64,000 nucleotides of DNA from Alphaproteobacteria bacterium (GTDB taxonomy: Bacteria > Pseudomonadota > Alphaproteobacteria > CACIAM-22H2). The stretch covers positions 1 to 64,000 of the forward strand of contig JAFKFM010000012.1 in assembly GCA_017308135.1 (NCBI GenBank). The letters run 5' to 3'. A program made the translations under genes and the position numbers. Of this stretch, positions 44,201-53,111 are shown one piece after another (position 1 is the stretch's first letter; each line of letters opens with the position of its first letter). The notes beneath the pieces were generated by a model, which saw nothing but the letters and a program-made list of their open reading frames with translations, was not told the DNA's origin and searched no databases.

Positions 44201-47200
44201 CGTGCCGGTCAGCGTGTCGCCTTGCGCCGAGCCGACGACATTCTCGAAACCCGAGAGCACGTCGCCCGACGCGTCGCCCGTCGAGGCCTGCGCGGTCGTA
44301 AGTCCGAGATTGACCTGCACGGCGGTGTTCGACGCCGAATAATCGAGCGTATCCGTGCCCGTGCCGCCGACCAGCGTATCGGCCCCGGCATCGCCATGGA
44401 TCGTATCGTCGCCCGCCCCGCCATCAAGGCGATTGGCGCCCGTGTCGCCGCGCAGCGTGTCGGCCCCCGCCCCGCCGATCACGGTTTCGAAGCCGTCGAT
44501 CGTGTCGGTGCCGCTCGCCGAACCCATCGCCGTACCAGCGGCCAGATCGACGTTCACGCCGTCGCTATCGGCGGCGAAAGTCAATGTATCGTTTCCAGCT
44601 CCACCGGCGAGCGTATCGTCGCCCGCCCCGCCTTGAATCGTGTCGGCACCCGCGCCGCCATCGATACGGTTCGCCCCGGCATCGCCGGTCAGAATATCGG
44701 CGGCGGCCGAGCCGAGCAGATTCTCAATGCCCGACAACACGTCGCCCGACGCGTCGCCGGAGGATGTTTGCGCCGTCGTGCGCGCGAGATCGACCGTCAC
44801 GCCCTGAGACGAGGCCGCGTAGCTCGCCGTGTCGATACCCGCGCCGCCGGCCAGCGTATCGGCACCGCCGCCGCCTTGCAGCGTGTCGTCGCCCGAACCG
44901 CCGTCCAGGCGATTGGCGTTGGCGTCGCCCGTCAGCGTATCGGCGCCGGCCGAGCCGATGACGGTTTCGATGGCCGAGAGCACATCACCCGAAGCGTCGC
45001 CGGTCGAAACCTGCGCCGTGGTCAAAGCGAGATTGACCTGAACCGCGTCGGCTGAGGCGCTGTAATCGGCCGTGTCGTTGCCGGCATTGCCGATCAGCGT
45101 ATCGGCGCCGGCACCGCCGATCAGAATGTCGTTGCCCGACCCGCCATCCAGGCGATTGGCGCCCGCATCGCCGCGCAGCGTATCCGCCCCCGATCCGCCG
45201 ATGACGGTTTCGAAACCGCTGAAGCTGTCCGTGCCCGTTGACGATCCCGTGGCCGAGCCCGTGGTCATATCCACGTTCACGCCCGACGTGTCGGCGGCGA
45301 AACTCAACGTGTCGGTGCCGTCGCCGCCGATCAGCGTGTCGTTCGAAGCCCCGCCTTGAATCGTATCGTTGCCGGCCCCGCCGTCGAGGCGGTTGGCGTT
45401 AGCGTCGCCGGTCAGCGTGTCGGCATAGGCCGTGCCGATCACGTTTTCGATGCCCGACAAGCTATCCGTGCCCGCCCCGCCACTGGCGGCCCCGGTCGCG
45501 AGATTGACCGTCACGCCCGCGCCGGAAGACGAATAATCCGCCGTGTCGATCCCGGCTCCGCCCACGAGCGTGTCGTTGCCAAGGCCGCCGACCAACGTAT
45601 CGTCGCCCGCCCCGCCTTCCAGGCGATTGGCGTTGGCGTCGCCCGTCAGCGTGTCGGCAAAGGCCGAGCCCGACACGTTCTCGAAGCTCGAGATCGTATC
45701 GCCTTCGGAATTGGCGCCGGTCGCGAGATTGACGTTCACGCCCGCATCGGCACGCGAATAGGACAGCGTATCGGTGCCCGCCCCGCCGATCAGCGTATCG
45801 GCCCCCGCACCGCCTTCGATCGTGTCGTTGCCCGACCCGCCGTCGATGCGGTTCGCACCCGCATCGCCGTAGAGCGTGTCGTTGCCCGATCCGCCGAGAA
45901 GATTCTCGATGCTTTGCAGAACGTCGCCCGCCGCATCGCCGCCGGCCGTGCCGTTTTGCAGATCGACCGTGACGGCGGCCGAACTGGTCGCGTAGCTCGC
46001 GGTGTCGCTGCCTTCGCCGCCAATCAGCGTGTCGGCCCCGGCCCCGCCGATCAGCGTGTCGTCGCCCGCCCCGCCCGACAGAACGTTCGCGCCGGTCGTG
46101 CCGGTCAGCGAGTCAGCGAAGGCCGAGCCTTGGACATTCTCGATCCCCGACAGACGATCGCCCGAGGCGTCGCCCGCCGACGTTTGCGCGCTGGTCGTGC
46201 CGAGATTGACGGTGACGCCCGCCGCCGAACCGGCATAGCTGACCGTATCGGTCCCCGCGCCGCCGACGATCGAATCCGCACCGGCCCCGCCGATCAGCGT
46301 GTCGTCGCCCGACCCGCCGTCGAGCGTATCCGCACCCGCACCGCCCGACAGGATATTCGCGTTGGCGTCGCCGGTGAGACGATCGGCGAAATTCGAACCC
46401 GTGACGTTCTCGAAATTGGCGATCGTGTCGCCTTGCGCGTAACCGCCCGATGCGGCCCCCGTGCCGAGATTGACGGTCACGCCGGCGTTGGAATCCTCGT
46501 AGGAAAGCGTGTCGCTGCCGCCGCGCCCGTCGAAATTGTCGGCGCCCGCCGTGCCGAGCATCGTGTCGTCGCGCACCGTACCCACACCCGGCGGCAATGC
46601 GACATCCATCGCGCCCTCGGCCGCCGTGGTGATGGCCGATTGGCCGTCGGCGGCCGTCGCGGTCAATTCGAAATCGCCCGACCACGGCACTTCGACCATC
46701 TCGGTCGCGCGCACGCCGATCGTCACGTCCAGTTTGCCGTCGGCGCCGATCTGGTCGGAGAGTTCGATATAGCCGCCCGTGCCGTCGTCGCCCGGAATCC
46801 ACAACCCGCCGGCCGCATCGGTCACTTGCATGCCGTCGGGCACGCTCAACCGCGCTTCATGCGTTTCGGATCCGTCGTGATCGGGGTAGCTCGCTTGAAC
46901 GCGGATCGTGCCCGCCTCGTCGGGATAGAAGGTCGTGTCGCTGCCGGTCGCGGATTGGATGACGACCGACAGATCGGTCGGCGCATCGGCGACCGCATCG
47001 ATGACGATGGCGAGCGTCGCCGTATTGCTGCTGACCGAGCCGCCGTCGGACGAGGTGGACGTGACGGTCAGATTGACCGTGCCCGCGTAATCGGCGGGCG
47101 GCGTGAAGGTCAGGCCCGGCAGATCGTCGGGCGTGAGCAGCCACGCGCCGTCGCCGAGATCCGTCCCGGCCGACAAATGCCCGCCTTCGGGCACGCCCGC

Positions 47201-49078
47201 GATGGTCACACCCAGCGATTCCGAAACGTCCGATAAACCCGCCGCGATATCGAGCGGGATCGAATGATCTTCGGTGCCGGTGGCGTTTACGACATTCAGC
47301 GTCGGCGTATCGGCCACACCTTCGACCTCGACGGTCAAATTCGACGTGGCGCTGCTGGTCGATGTGCCGTCGGTCGAGGTGGCCGTCACGGTCAGATCAA
47401 TCTGGCCGCTGAAATCGGCGGGTGGCGTGATCGTCAGGCCCGGCAGATCGTCGGGCGTGAGCAGCCACGCGCCATCGCCGAGATCGGTCCCGGCGGAAAG
47501 CGTGGCGCCGTCGGGCACGCCCGCGATGGTCACACCCAGCGTTTCCGATGCGTCGGAAAGCGTCGCGGAAAGATCCAGCGCGATCGCGTGATCTTCCGCA
47601 CCGCTCGCGTTCGCGATATTCAGCGACGGCGTATCGGCAACGCCTTCGACCTCGACGACGAGATTCGACGTGGCGCTGCTGGTCGATGTGCCGTCGGTCG
47701 TGGTGGCCGTGACGGTCAGATCGATCTGGCCGCTGAAATCGGCGGGCGGCGTGATCGTCAAGCCCGGCAGATCGTCGGGCGTCAGCAGCCACGCGCCATC
47801 GCCAAGATCGGTGCCTGCCGACAACGTCGCGCCGTCGGGCACGCCCGCGATGGTCACACCCAGCGTTTCCGACGTATCGGACAGCGACGCGGCGATATTC
47901 AGCGCGATGGCGTGATCTTCGGCACCGCTCGCATTTGTCGCGGAAAGCGTGGGCGTATCCGCCACCGCTTCAATATCGACCGCGAGAGTCGACGTGACGC
48001 TGCTGGTCGCTCCGCCTTCATGCGACGTTGCGGTGACGGTCAAGTTTAGCGTGCCCGAAAAATCGGGCGGCGGCGTGATCGTCAGGCCCGGCAAATCGTC
48101 GGGCGTGAGCAGCCACGCGCCGTCACCCAAATCGGTGCCCGCCGACAGCGTCGCCCCTTCGGGCACGCCCGCGATGGTCACACCTAGCGTTTCCGATCCG
48201 TCGCGGTCCGTAAGCTGGGCGGCGATATCCAGCGCCACCGCATGATCTTCAAGACCCGAAGCCGGCGCCACGTCGAGTTCGGGCGGGCTGGCGGTCGTGT
48301 CGGGCGGCGGTTCGTTCGATACCGGTGCCGGTGCCGGCGTATCCGCACGCTCGAGCTGGGCGAGGCGATCGAGCAATTGGCCGCGCAACTCGTTCAATAC
48401 CGGCTGCACGGCAGCTTCGACCGCCGGGGCCGCCGCCGCATTCAGAATATTGGCAAGGCCCGGCAGCAGCGCGTTCAACGCCGCCGGGGCAGCAGCACTT
48501 GCGACCGCGGCAGCGGTCGGCGCGTTCGCATCGGTGCCCGACACATTCGCGGGCGCATCGGCGGCGGGGCCCGCATGATCGGCGACATGCGGCGCGTCGG
48601 CGGCGGGCACGGCGGCGGCGGCCGGCGCGTTGCCCGCATCCCTATGCGTTTCGCCGCGCATATCGGCGCGCATTTCGACATTCGCGATGTCGCCGCGCGC
48701 TTGGGCAGCCTGCGCCAGCGATATGCCAGGACCGCGCGTCTCGCCCGCATTGGCGGGCGTGTCCGTCGAATCTTCGTCGGGCGCTTCGATCGCGGCACCG
48801 GCCACACCCAGGAAATCGCCCGCAACCGGCGGCGTTGCGTCGATCTGGCCGGGCGCTTGGCCCGCGAAAGTGCGGTCGTCGGCGACCAGCGATCCGTATT
48901 GGACGGCGCCAAGCGTTTGCGCGGATTGGGCGATGGAATTGTCCGGCGCGGGCGGCGGCGGAGCGGCGGGCGGTTGAACGGCGGCGGCTTCGCCGGCGGC
49001 CGAATCCTTCGCGAGAACGGTCAGCTCGTCCGTCTGGACTTGTCCGGCGCGATCTTGGGGGGCGCGATCGTCGGGCAC
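41231..49078 (-). CDS. Giant RTX-repeat protein, type I secretion substrate
   Basis: 2615 aa. Residues 1-270 are Ala/Pro-rich and disordered. Residues about 273-700 hold four 108-110-aa cadherin/VCBS-like repeats, each starting EDHAIAL-like and containing TDLGDGAWLLTPDDLPGL. Residues about 840-2540 contain 21 RTX modules of about 80 aa, each a VTVNL-type strand, a GF-ENV stretch, and tandem GGAGxDxLxGG nonapeptides that bind Ca2+. The C-terminal 70 residues end in SEMTFDNLERISW, the uncleaved export signal form of large type I substrates. It is probably a cell-surface or extracellular adhesin. It is divergent from its exporter (188 bp). GGAG lies about 9 nt before ATG 49078. Confidence 0.93.
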   Translation of the reverse strand: MPDDRAPQDRAGQVQTDELTVLAKDSAAGEAAAVQPPAAPPPPAPDNSIAQSAQTLGAVQYGSLVADDRTFAGQAPGQIDATPPVAGDFLGVAGAAIEAPDEDSTDTPANAGETRGPGISLAQAAQARGDIANVEMRADMRGETHRDAGNAPAAAAVPAADAPHVADHAGPAADAPANVSGTDANAPTAAAVASAAAPAALNALLPGLANILNAAAAPAVEAAVQPVLNELRGQLLDRLAQLERADTPAPAPVSNEPPPDTTASPPELDVAPASGLEDHAVALDIAAQLTDRDGSETLGVTIAGVPEGATLSAGTDLGDGAWLLTPDDLPGLTITPPPDFSGTLNLTVTATSHEGGATSSVTSTLAVDIEAVADTPTLSATNASGAEDHAIALNIAASLSDTSETLGVTIAGVPDGATLSAGTDLGDGAWLLTPDDLPGLTITPPADFSGQIDLTVTATTTDGTSTSSATSNLVVEVEGVADTPSLNIANASGAEDHAIALDLSATLSDASETLGVTIAGVPDGATLSAGTDLGDGAWLLTPDDLPGLTITPPADFSGQIDLTVTATSTDGTSTSSATSNLTVEVEGVADTPTLNVVNATGTEDHSIPLDIAAGLSDVSESLGVTIAGVPEGGHLSAGTDLGDGAWLLTPDDLPGLTFTPPADYAGTVNLTVTSTSSDGGSVSSNTATLAIVIDAVADAPTDLSVVIQSATGSDTTFYPDEAGTIRVQASYPDHDGSETHEARLSVPDGMQVTDAAGGLWIPGDDGTGGYIELSDQIGADGKLDVTIGVRATEMVEVPWSGDFELTATAADGQSAITTAAEGAMDVALPPGVGTVRDDTMLGTAGADNFDGRGGSDTLSYEDSNAGVTVNLGTGAASGGYAQGDTIANFENVTGSNFADRLTGDANANILSGGAGADTLDGGSGDDTLIGGAGADSIVGGAGTDTVSYAGSAAGVTVNLGTTSAQTSAGDASGDRLSGIENVQGSAFADSLTGTTGANVLSGGAGDDTLIGGAGADTLIGGEGSDTASYATSSAAVTVDLQNGTAGGDAAGDVLQSIENLLGGSGNDTLYGDAGANRIDGGSGNDTIEGGAGADTLIGGAGTDTLSYSRADAGVNVNLATGANSEGDTISSFENVSGSAFADTLTGDANANRLEGGAGDDTLVGGLGNDTLVGGAGIDTADYSSSGAGVTVNLATGAASGGAGTDSLSGIENVIGTAYADTLTGDANANRLDGGAGNDTIQGGASNDTLIGGDGTDTLSFAADTSGVNVDMTTGSATGSSTGTDSFSGFETVIGGSGADTLRGDAGANRLDGGSGNDILIGGAGADTLIGNAGNDTADYSASADAVQVNLALTTAQVSTGDASGDVLSAIETVIGSAGADTLTGDANANRLDGGSGDDTLQGGGGADTLAGGAGIDTASYAASSQGVTVDLARTTAQTSSGDASGDVLSGIENLLGSAAADILTGDAGANRIDGGAGADTIQGGAGDDTLAGGAGNDTLTFAADSDGVNVDLAAGTAMGSASGTDTIDGFETVIGGAGADTLRGDTGANRLDGGAGDDTIHGDAGADTLVGGTGTDTLDYSASNTAVQVNLGLTTAQASTGDASGDVLSGFENVVGSAQGDTLTGTTGANRIDGGAGDDTLIGGAGADTLVGGEGSDTASYATSTANLSVDLQNGTTGGDAAGDVLQSIENLLGGSGNDTLFGDAGANRIDGGSGNDTIEGGAGADTLIGGAGTDTLAYTRAEAGVTVDLSSGANSEGDTISGFENVTGGDFADTLAGDAGANVLTGGAGDDTLVGGLGNDTLVGGAGIDTADYSSAAAGVTVNLATGAASGGAGTDSLSGIENVIGTSAADSLTGSSVANRLDGGAGADTIQGGAGDDTLIGGADNDTLSFAADTAGVNVDLAGGTATGSATGSDTISGFETVIGGSGADTISGTDAAERLDGGAGNDILIGGKGADTLIGGTGNDTADYSASDAAVQVNLNLTTAQVSTGDASGDVLATIETVVGSAFDDTLIGNSAANRLDGGAGDDTITGGSANDTLIGGDGIDTVDFSASTAAITANLATGVATGAGTDTLSGFENLTGGSGADTLTGDAGANRIDGGAGNDTIQGGAGADTLIGGAGNDTLNYAADTAGVNINLATSAASGGDAAGDAISGFENVTGGSGADTLRGDANANRLDGGAGDDTIFGDAGADTLVGGTGNDRLDYSASNAAISVNLATNAVSGGHAQGDSISGFEQVAGSAFNDTLTGSTGANIIDGGAGNDVIQGGAGADTLIGGDGLDTLSYSASASGVNVNLATGAVSGGDAAGDTISGFETLIGSSKADTLTGSAGDERIEGGAGNDLITGGGGNDTFVGGAGSDSIIGGSGTDTVDFSYTSSRVNVNLETGVGATGDAAGDRYTSIENVLGSTGNDTITGSADANLLVGNAGNDSILGGAGDDTIRGGAGNDILRGGTGSDTLDYSDSTAGVTVNLSNNTASGGFAQGDNIAEFENVTGSSFADRLTGDAADNVFDGRGGNDTITGGAGSDIAYFGVGGGRDTFDGGAGGGWTDTVVVDGGGAGPGQGGWTVILSDGTELAAEGATGALDLGQDASGTIVLADGSEMTFDNLERISW
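43020..44270 (-). repeat. Higher-order duplication in the RTX array, copy B
   Basis: Similar to 44916-46166 at a constant offset of 1896 bp (632 codons) at every anchor checked: 43068/44964, 43165/45061, 44052/45948, 44105/46001, 44195/46091. It covers module types 11-15 and flanking sequence; the order of module variants is the same in both copies. Confidence 0.75.
44916..46166 (-). repeat. Higher-order duplication in the RTX array, copy A
   Basis: Partner of 43020-44270 (module types 3-7). The unchanged offset over about 1.25 kb means no net insertion or deletion since the duplication, while many third-position differences show it is not very recent. Confidence 0.75.
46960..48270 (-). repeat. 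Four tandem 108-110-codon cadherin/VCBS-like repeats
   Basis: The complement of EDHxI codons starts at 48243, 47913, 47589 and 47265, giving spacings of 330, 324 and 324 bp. Repeats 2 and 3 are nearly identical at the nucleotide level, so the expansion is recent. Confidence 0.8.
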
Positions 49079-49140
49079 GTACGGTTTCTCCGTCCACGGT
49101 TGGGGCTATCCACCGGTCGCCCGAATGAAACCCACCGCTA

Positions 49141-49169
49141 AATCTACGGAATTCCTATAAAATTGTCTA
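49141..49169 (-). promoter_or_regulatory. Predicted promoter of the giant RTX gene
   Basis: On the minus strand TAGACA (complement of 49164-49169), 17-nt spacer, TAGATT (49141-49146). It would give a leader of about 55-60 nt. It lies in an AT-rich island within the 188-bp divergent region. The opposite-strand promoter for the exporter could not be fixed. Confidence 0.4.
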
Positions 49170-49266
49170 TATCGGTATTTCTTATTGCCAGTCAGAACCT
49201 TAACGTATATCACCGACGCAGGATTGGGCCCCCCAAACGTCAAACCCGGTCCTCGGGGAGAAAAAA

Positions 49267-50934
49267 TTGGCGTCCACGACGAAGCCCGTGCGATCGACCG
49301 CGACCGACGCGGGATTCACGATGGCCTTCCATCCCAGCGTGATGGCCGCCTCGCTGGCGCTGAACCTATTCGGCGCGGCGCTGCCCATTTTCACCTTGCA
49401 AATCTACGACCGCGTCATCCCCAACGCGGCGACCGATACGCTGACCCTGCTGTCCGCCCTGCTGCTGGCCGTGCTGGTCGGCGAAGCGCTGATGCGCGCG
49501 GCGCGCGGCCACCTCGCCGCGTGGACGGGGGCCCGTTACGAACACGAAACCGGCGTGCGCGTCATCGAACGCTTGCTCGACGCCGATCAAGCGGCATTGC
49601 GCAACGAATCTCCCGGCCAGCAATTGGAACGCCTGGCCGCGATCGATCGGCTGCGCGAGTTCTACGCCAACCAGGGTGCGACGATCGCGATCGATTTGCC
49701 CTTCGCGCTGGTCTTCGGCGCGCTGATCTGGCTGATCGCGGGCGATCTGGCATACGTCGCCTTCGGCGCCTTCGCGTTGTTCGCGATCCTCGCCTTGATG
49801 ATCGGCGGTGCCTTGCATCGTGCCCTTTCGCGGCGCGCCGATTCCGACGACCGGCGCACCAGCTTCATGATCGAAATCCTGAGCGGCATCACCACCGTCA
49901 AAGCCTTGACGATGGAACGCCAGATGATGCGCCGCTACGAGCGTCTGATGGACGGCGCCGCGGCCGCCGCCCATCGCGTCGCCTATATCTCGGCGGTTTC
50001 GCAAAGCCTGGGCGGGTTGTTCTCGAACCTGACGGTCGTGGCGCTGGCCGCCTATGGCTCGCTGATGGTGCTCGACGGCGTCATCACCGTAGGCCAGCTC
50101 GCCGCATCGACGCTGCTGGCGGGGCGCATGATGCAGCCGCTGCTGCGCGCGATGGGTATCTGGACGAATTTCCAATCGATCCGGGTGGCGCGCAAACGGC
50201 TCAAGGCGCTCGACGATCTGCCGCAGGAGCCGTCGCAAGGCCAGCAAGTCGCGATCGTCGGCGAAGGCGCCATTCGTTTCGATGGCGTCACCTTCGCCTA
50301 TCCCGGCGCGAAAGCGCCGATCCTTCAAAACGCCGATCTGGCGATCACGCCGGGCGATTGCGTCGCCATCGTCGGCGCCAATGGCGGCGGCCGCTCGACC
50401 ATCCTGTCGCTGATTTCGGGCGCCTTGCGCCCGCAAGCGGGCCGCATCCTCTATGACGAGCGCGCGTTGGGCGTCAAAGACCCGCGCCCCGGCCCCAGCG
50501 AAATCGCCGTGCTACCGCGCCAGGGCGTGGTGTTCCATGGCTCGCTGATCGACAATCTGACCGCCTTCCGGCGCGGCCCCGTGGTCGATCGCGCGCTCGA
50601 TCTCGCGATGCGATTGGGCCTCGACGCCTATGTCGCCGGCTTGCCCGACGGCTACGAGACCGAAATACGCGGCGGCCAGACGGAAACGCTGCCCGGCGGC
50701 GTGCGCCAGCGCGTGGCGATCGTGCGCGCCCTCGCCGACGATCCGCGCATCGTGCTGTTCGACGAGGCGAATAACGGCCTCGATCACGAATCCAACGAAA
50801 AGCTCCTGGCGCTGCTGCGCGAGATGAAGGGAACCACGACGCTGGTGCTGGTCAGCTATCAGCCGTCGGTCTTGCGCCTCGCCGACCGCATTTTCGAATT
50901 GAAGGACGGCATTCTGGTGGAGCGGCGCGCATGA
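49267..50934 (+). CDS. Type I secretion ABC exporter subunit with degenerate ATPase motifs
   Basis: 555 aa: six-helix membrane domain (about 20-310) and nucleotide-binding domain (about 330-555). Key residues deviate. Walker A is GANGGGRST with Arg376 in place of the catalytic Lys; the H-loop His is Tyr531 (VSYQP). Walker B is intact (FDEAN, Asp499 Glu500). The signature reads LPGGV (475-479), keeping both glycines of LSGGQ. No peptidase-like N-domain. The TTG start 49267 has GGGGAG 6 nt upstream. It overlaps the second ABC gene (ATGA), with which it probably forms a heterodimer. Confidence 0.88.
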   Translation: MASTTKPVRSTATDAGFTMAFHPSVMAASLALNLFGAALPIFTLQIYDRVIPNAATDTLTLLSALLLAVLVGEALMRAARGHLAAWTGARYEHETGVRVIERLLDADQAALRNESPGQQLERLAAIDRLREFYANQGATIAIDLPFALVFGALIWLIAGDLAYVAFGAFALFAILALMIGGALHRALSRRADSDDRRTSFMIEILSGITTVKALTMERQMMRRYERLMDGAAAAAHRVAYISAVSQSLGGLFSNLTVVALAAYGSLMVLDGVITVGQLAASTLLAGRMMQPLLRAMGIWTNFQSIRVARKRLKALDDLPQEPSQGQQVAIVGEGAIRFDGVTFAYPGAKAPILQNADLAITPGDCVAIVGANGGGRSTILSLISGALRPQAGRILYDERALGVKDPRPGPSEIAVLPRQGVVFHGSLIDNLTAFRRGPVVDRALDLAMRLGLDAYVAGLPDGYETEIRGGQTETLPGGVRQRVAIVRALADDPRIVLFDEANNGLDHESNEKLLALLREMKGTTTLVLVSYQPSVLRLADRIFELKDGILVERRA

Positions 50935-53111
50935 CCGATCCGATCGCCGTTCCCGCCATCCGCAGCACCACCGACGATATCGGCGTCGTGCGCGCCGAGC
51001 CGCTGGTCGAAGCGCTGCGCGGCGGCCGCATGGGCGACTTCGAAGCTTTGTCGCCCTTCGCCGCGTGCTTGATGCCGTTGCTCGACGCGCTGGGCTGGCG
51101 CGGCGATCCGCGTCACATCGTCGAGGCGCTGCCGCATTTCGCCGCCAATCTCGACCTCGAAGCGTTGCGCAACGTGCTGGCGGAGCTTTCCTACGTCACC
51201 AAGCCGACGCGCGCGAAGCTGCACAAGGTCGATCCGCGCTTGCTGCCCTGCCTGCATGTCGGCGACGACGGCATCCCGCGCGTGATCTTGAGCATCGACG
51301 CCGACGGCGTACGCGTGTTCGACGGCGCCACGCATGTCGAAACCACGCGCAAACGCGGGCCGTCGGGTACGGCCTATCTGATCGAGGCGGTCGAGACGGC
51401 GAAGGAAGCCGAGGCGCAGGGGCGCAGCTTCGGCGCCGATCTGTTCCAGCGCTTCCGGCCGATCGTCTGGCAATTGCTGCTGATCACACTGGCGACCGAC
51501 ACGCTGGCTTTGCTGTTCCCGTTCTTCTCGATGACCGTCTACGACAAGGTCATCGGATCGGACTCGCGCACGCTGCTGTTCTATCTTCTCGCCGGCGTGG
51601 CGGGCGCCTTCGCGTTCGATTTCGCGCTACGCGGCGTGCGCGCGAAGCTGCTCGCCTTTGTCGGCGCGCGGGTCGAGCGTCTCGTCGCGGTCGCGGTGTT
51701 GCGCCAATTGCTACGTTTGCCGGCGGGCTTCGTCGAAGCGGCCCCGATCGGCCAGCAGCTTTCGCGCCTCAAGGAGTTCGACCAGATCCGCGAATTCTTC
51801 ACGGGGCCGATGGCGGGCATCGCACTCGACCTGCCGTTCCTGATTTTGTTCCTGATCGTCATCGCGTGGCTGGGCGGCCCACTGGTCGCGATCCCCGTCG
51901 TGCTGGGTGGGGCCATCGCGTTGCTGGGCTGGGCGACCGCCGCCCGCCAAGCGGCGGCGAATAAGCGCCTCGCCCGCGCGCGCTCGGCGCGCCACGGTTT
52001 GATGGTCGAAATCGTCTCGAACTTGCGCGCGATCAAGCAGCTGGGTGCGCGCAACACCTGGCTCGACCGGTTCCGCGCCGCGTCGGCCGAAGCGGCACAA
52101 GCCGGGTATCGCGGCCAGTTGATCTCGCAAGGTCTGCAAAACGCCGCGCAAGGCTTGATGATGCTCGCCGGTGCGGCCACGCTCGCCTGGGGGGCGGCCC
52201 TCATCATCGAAGGCACGATGACCGTCGGCGCCTTGATCGCGGTGATGGCGCTGACTTGGCGCGTGCTGGCGCCGTTGCAAATGGGCCTCGTCACGCTGCA
52301 ACGCCTCGACGCGATGCGCCAATCGCTGCGCCAGATCGACGGCTTGCTGCGCCTCAAACCCGAATTGCAGGAGCGCGCCACCGCCTCCGTCGTGCAGCGC
52401 GTATTCCGCGGCGCCTTGCGCTTGACGCGCGTGTCGCTGCGCTATCGCCCGGATACCGATCCCGCCTTGCTGGGTGTGGATCTCGACGTGAAGCCGGGCG
52501 AAATGATCGGCTTCACCGGCAATTCGGGGGCGGGCAAGTCGACGGTGCTGAAGGTCATCGCCGGGCTTTACCAGCCGCAGGCGGGCAATGTGGCGCTCGA
52601 CGGGCTCGACATCCGCCAGATGTCGCCCGCCGAATTGCGCAACGCCGTCACCTACGCGCCGCAGGTGCGGCATCTGTTCTACGGCACGATCCTTCAGAAC
52701 TTGCGCCTCGCCGCCCCCACCGCGACCGAAGCCGCGATCCGCGATGCACTGGCCGAAGCGGGCGCGCTCGACGAAACGCTGGCGCTGCCCAAAGGCCTCG
52801 AAACCATGCTCGGCGATTCCGAAACCGCCGGTTTGCCCGCCGGTTTGCTGCAGCGTATCGCGCTCGCGCGCGTCTATTTGCGCCAATCGGCGGTGCTGAT
52901 GCTTGACGAGCCGGGCCAATGGCTCGACCAAGCGGGCGATCGCGCGCTGATCGAGGCGCTGAAGCGCCGCAAAGGCAAGCAGACCATCCTTCTCGTTTCC
53001 CATCGCCCCAGCCATCTCGCCTTGTGCGATCGCGTGGCCGTGTTCGACCAAGGCCGCATCGTGAAGATGCAAAAAGCCAGCGAGCCCGAAAAAGCCGGAG
53101 CCGTCAGATGA
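50931..53111 (+). CDS. Type I secretion ABC exporter subunit with consensus ATPase site
   Basis: 726 aa. Residues 1-165 form a C39-peptidase-like domain (SPFAACLMPLLDALGWRGD) of the inactive LapB type, probably used for substrate docking. Six membrane helices follow (about 180-460), then the ATPase domain: Walker A GNSGAGKST with Lys536, Walker B MLDEP (Asp659, Glu660), H-loop His691 (VSHRP). The signature is poor: LPAGL (635-639) in place of LSGGQ. These features complement the preceding subunit. Coupled by ATGA at both ends. Confidence 0.9.
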   Translation: MTDPIAVPAIRSTTDDIGVVRAEPLVEALRGGRMGDFEALSPFAACLMPLLDALGWRGDPRHIVEALPHFAANLDLEALRNVLAELSYVTKPTRAKLHKVDPRLLPCLHVGDDGIPRVILSIDADGVRVFDGATHVETTRKRGPSGTAYLIEAVETAKEAEAQGRSFGADLFQRFRPIVWQLLLITLATDTLALLFPFFSMTVYDKVIGSDSRTLLFYLLAGVAGAFAFDFALRGVRAKLLAFVGARVERLVAVAVLRQLLRLPAGFVEAAPIGQQLSRLKEFDQIREFFTGPMAGIALDLPFLILFLIVIAWLGGPLVAIPVVLGGAIALLGWATAARQAAANKRLARARSARHGLMVEIVSNLRAIKQLGARNTWLDRFRAASAEAAQAGYRGQLISQGLQNAAQGLMMLAGAATLAWGAALIIEGTMTVGALIAVMALTWRVLAPLQMGLVTLQRLDAMRQSLRQIDGLLRLKPELQERATASVVQRVFRGALRLTRVSLRYRPDTDPALLGVDLDVKPGEMIGFTGNSGAGKSTVLKVIAGLYQPQAGNVALDGLDIRQMSPAELRNAVTYAPQVRHLFYGTILQNLRLAAPTATEAAIRDALAEAGALDETLALPKGLETMLGDSETAGLPAGLLQRIALARVYLRQSAVLMLDEPGQWLDQAGDRALIEALKRRKGKQTILLVSHRPSHLALCDRVAVFDQGRIVKMQKASEPEKAGAVR

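Larger units (their letters stand above)
41440..46580 (-). repeat. Array of 21 RTX modules
   Basis: Coding tandem array inside the giant protein. I counted 21 VNL/VDL-type strand motifs, each followed by a Gly/Asp-rich Ca2+-binding run; mean spacing is about 80 codons. Codon-level similarity between modules makes this a hotspot for unequal recombination and for assembly error. Confidence 0.85.

Noticed and set aside
41440..46580. Regularly spaced repeats that could suggest a CRISPR array
   Set aside because: The periodicity is in frame within one ORF, spacing is about 240 bp, and the units encode Ca2+-binding nonapeptides.
41384..47236. Very long plus-strand open frames (1223 and 626 codons) opposite the RTX gene
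   Set aside because: They are antisense shadows of a GC-rich, repeat-containing coding region. Their translations are Arg/Val/Ala-rich, without motifs, while the minus-strand frame gives textbook RTX repeats.
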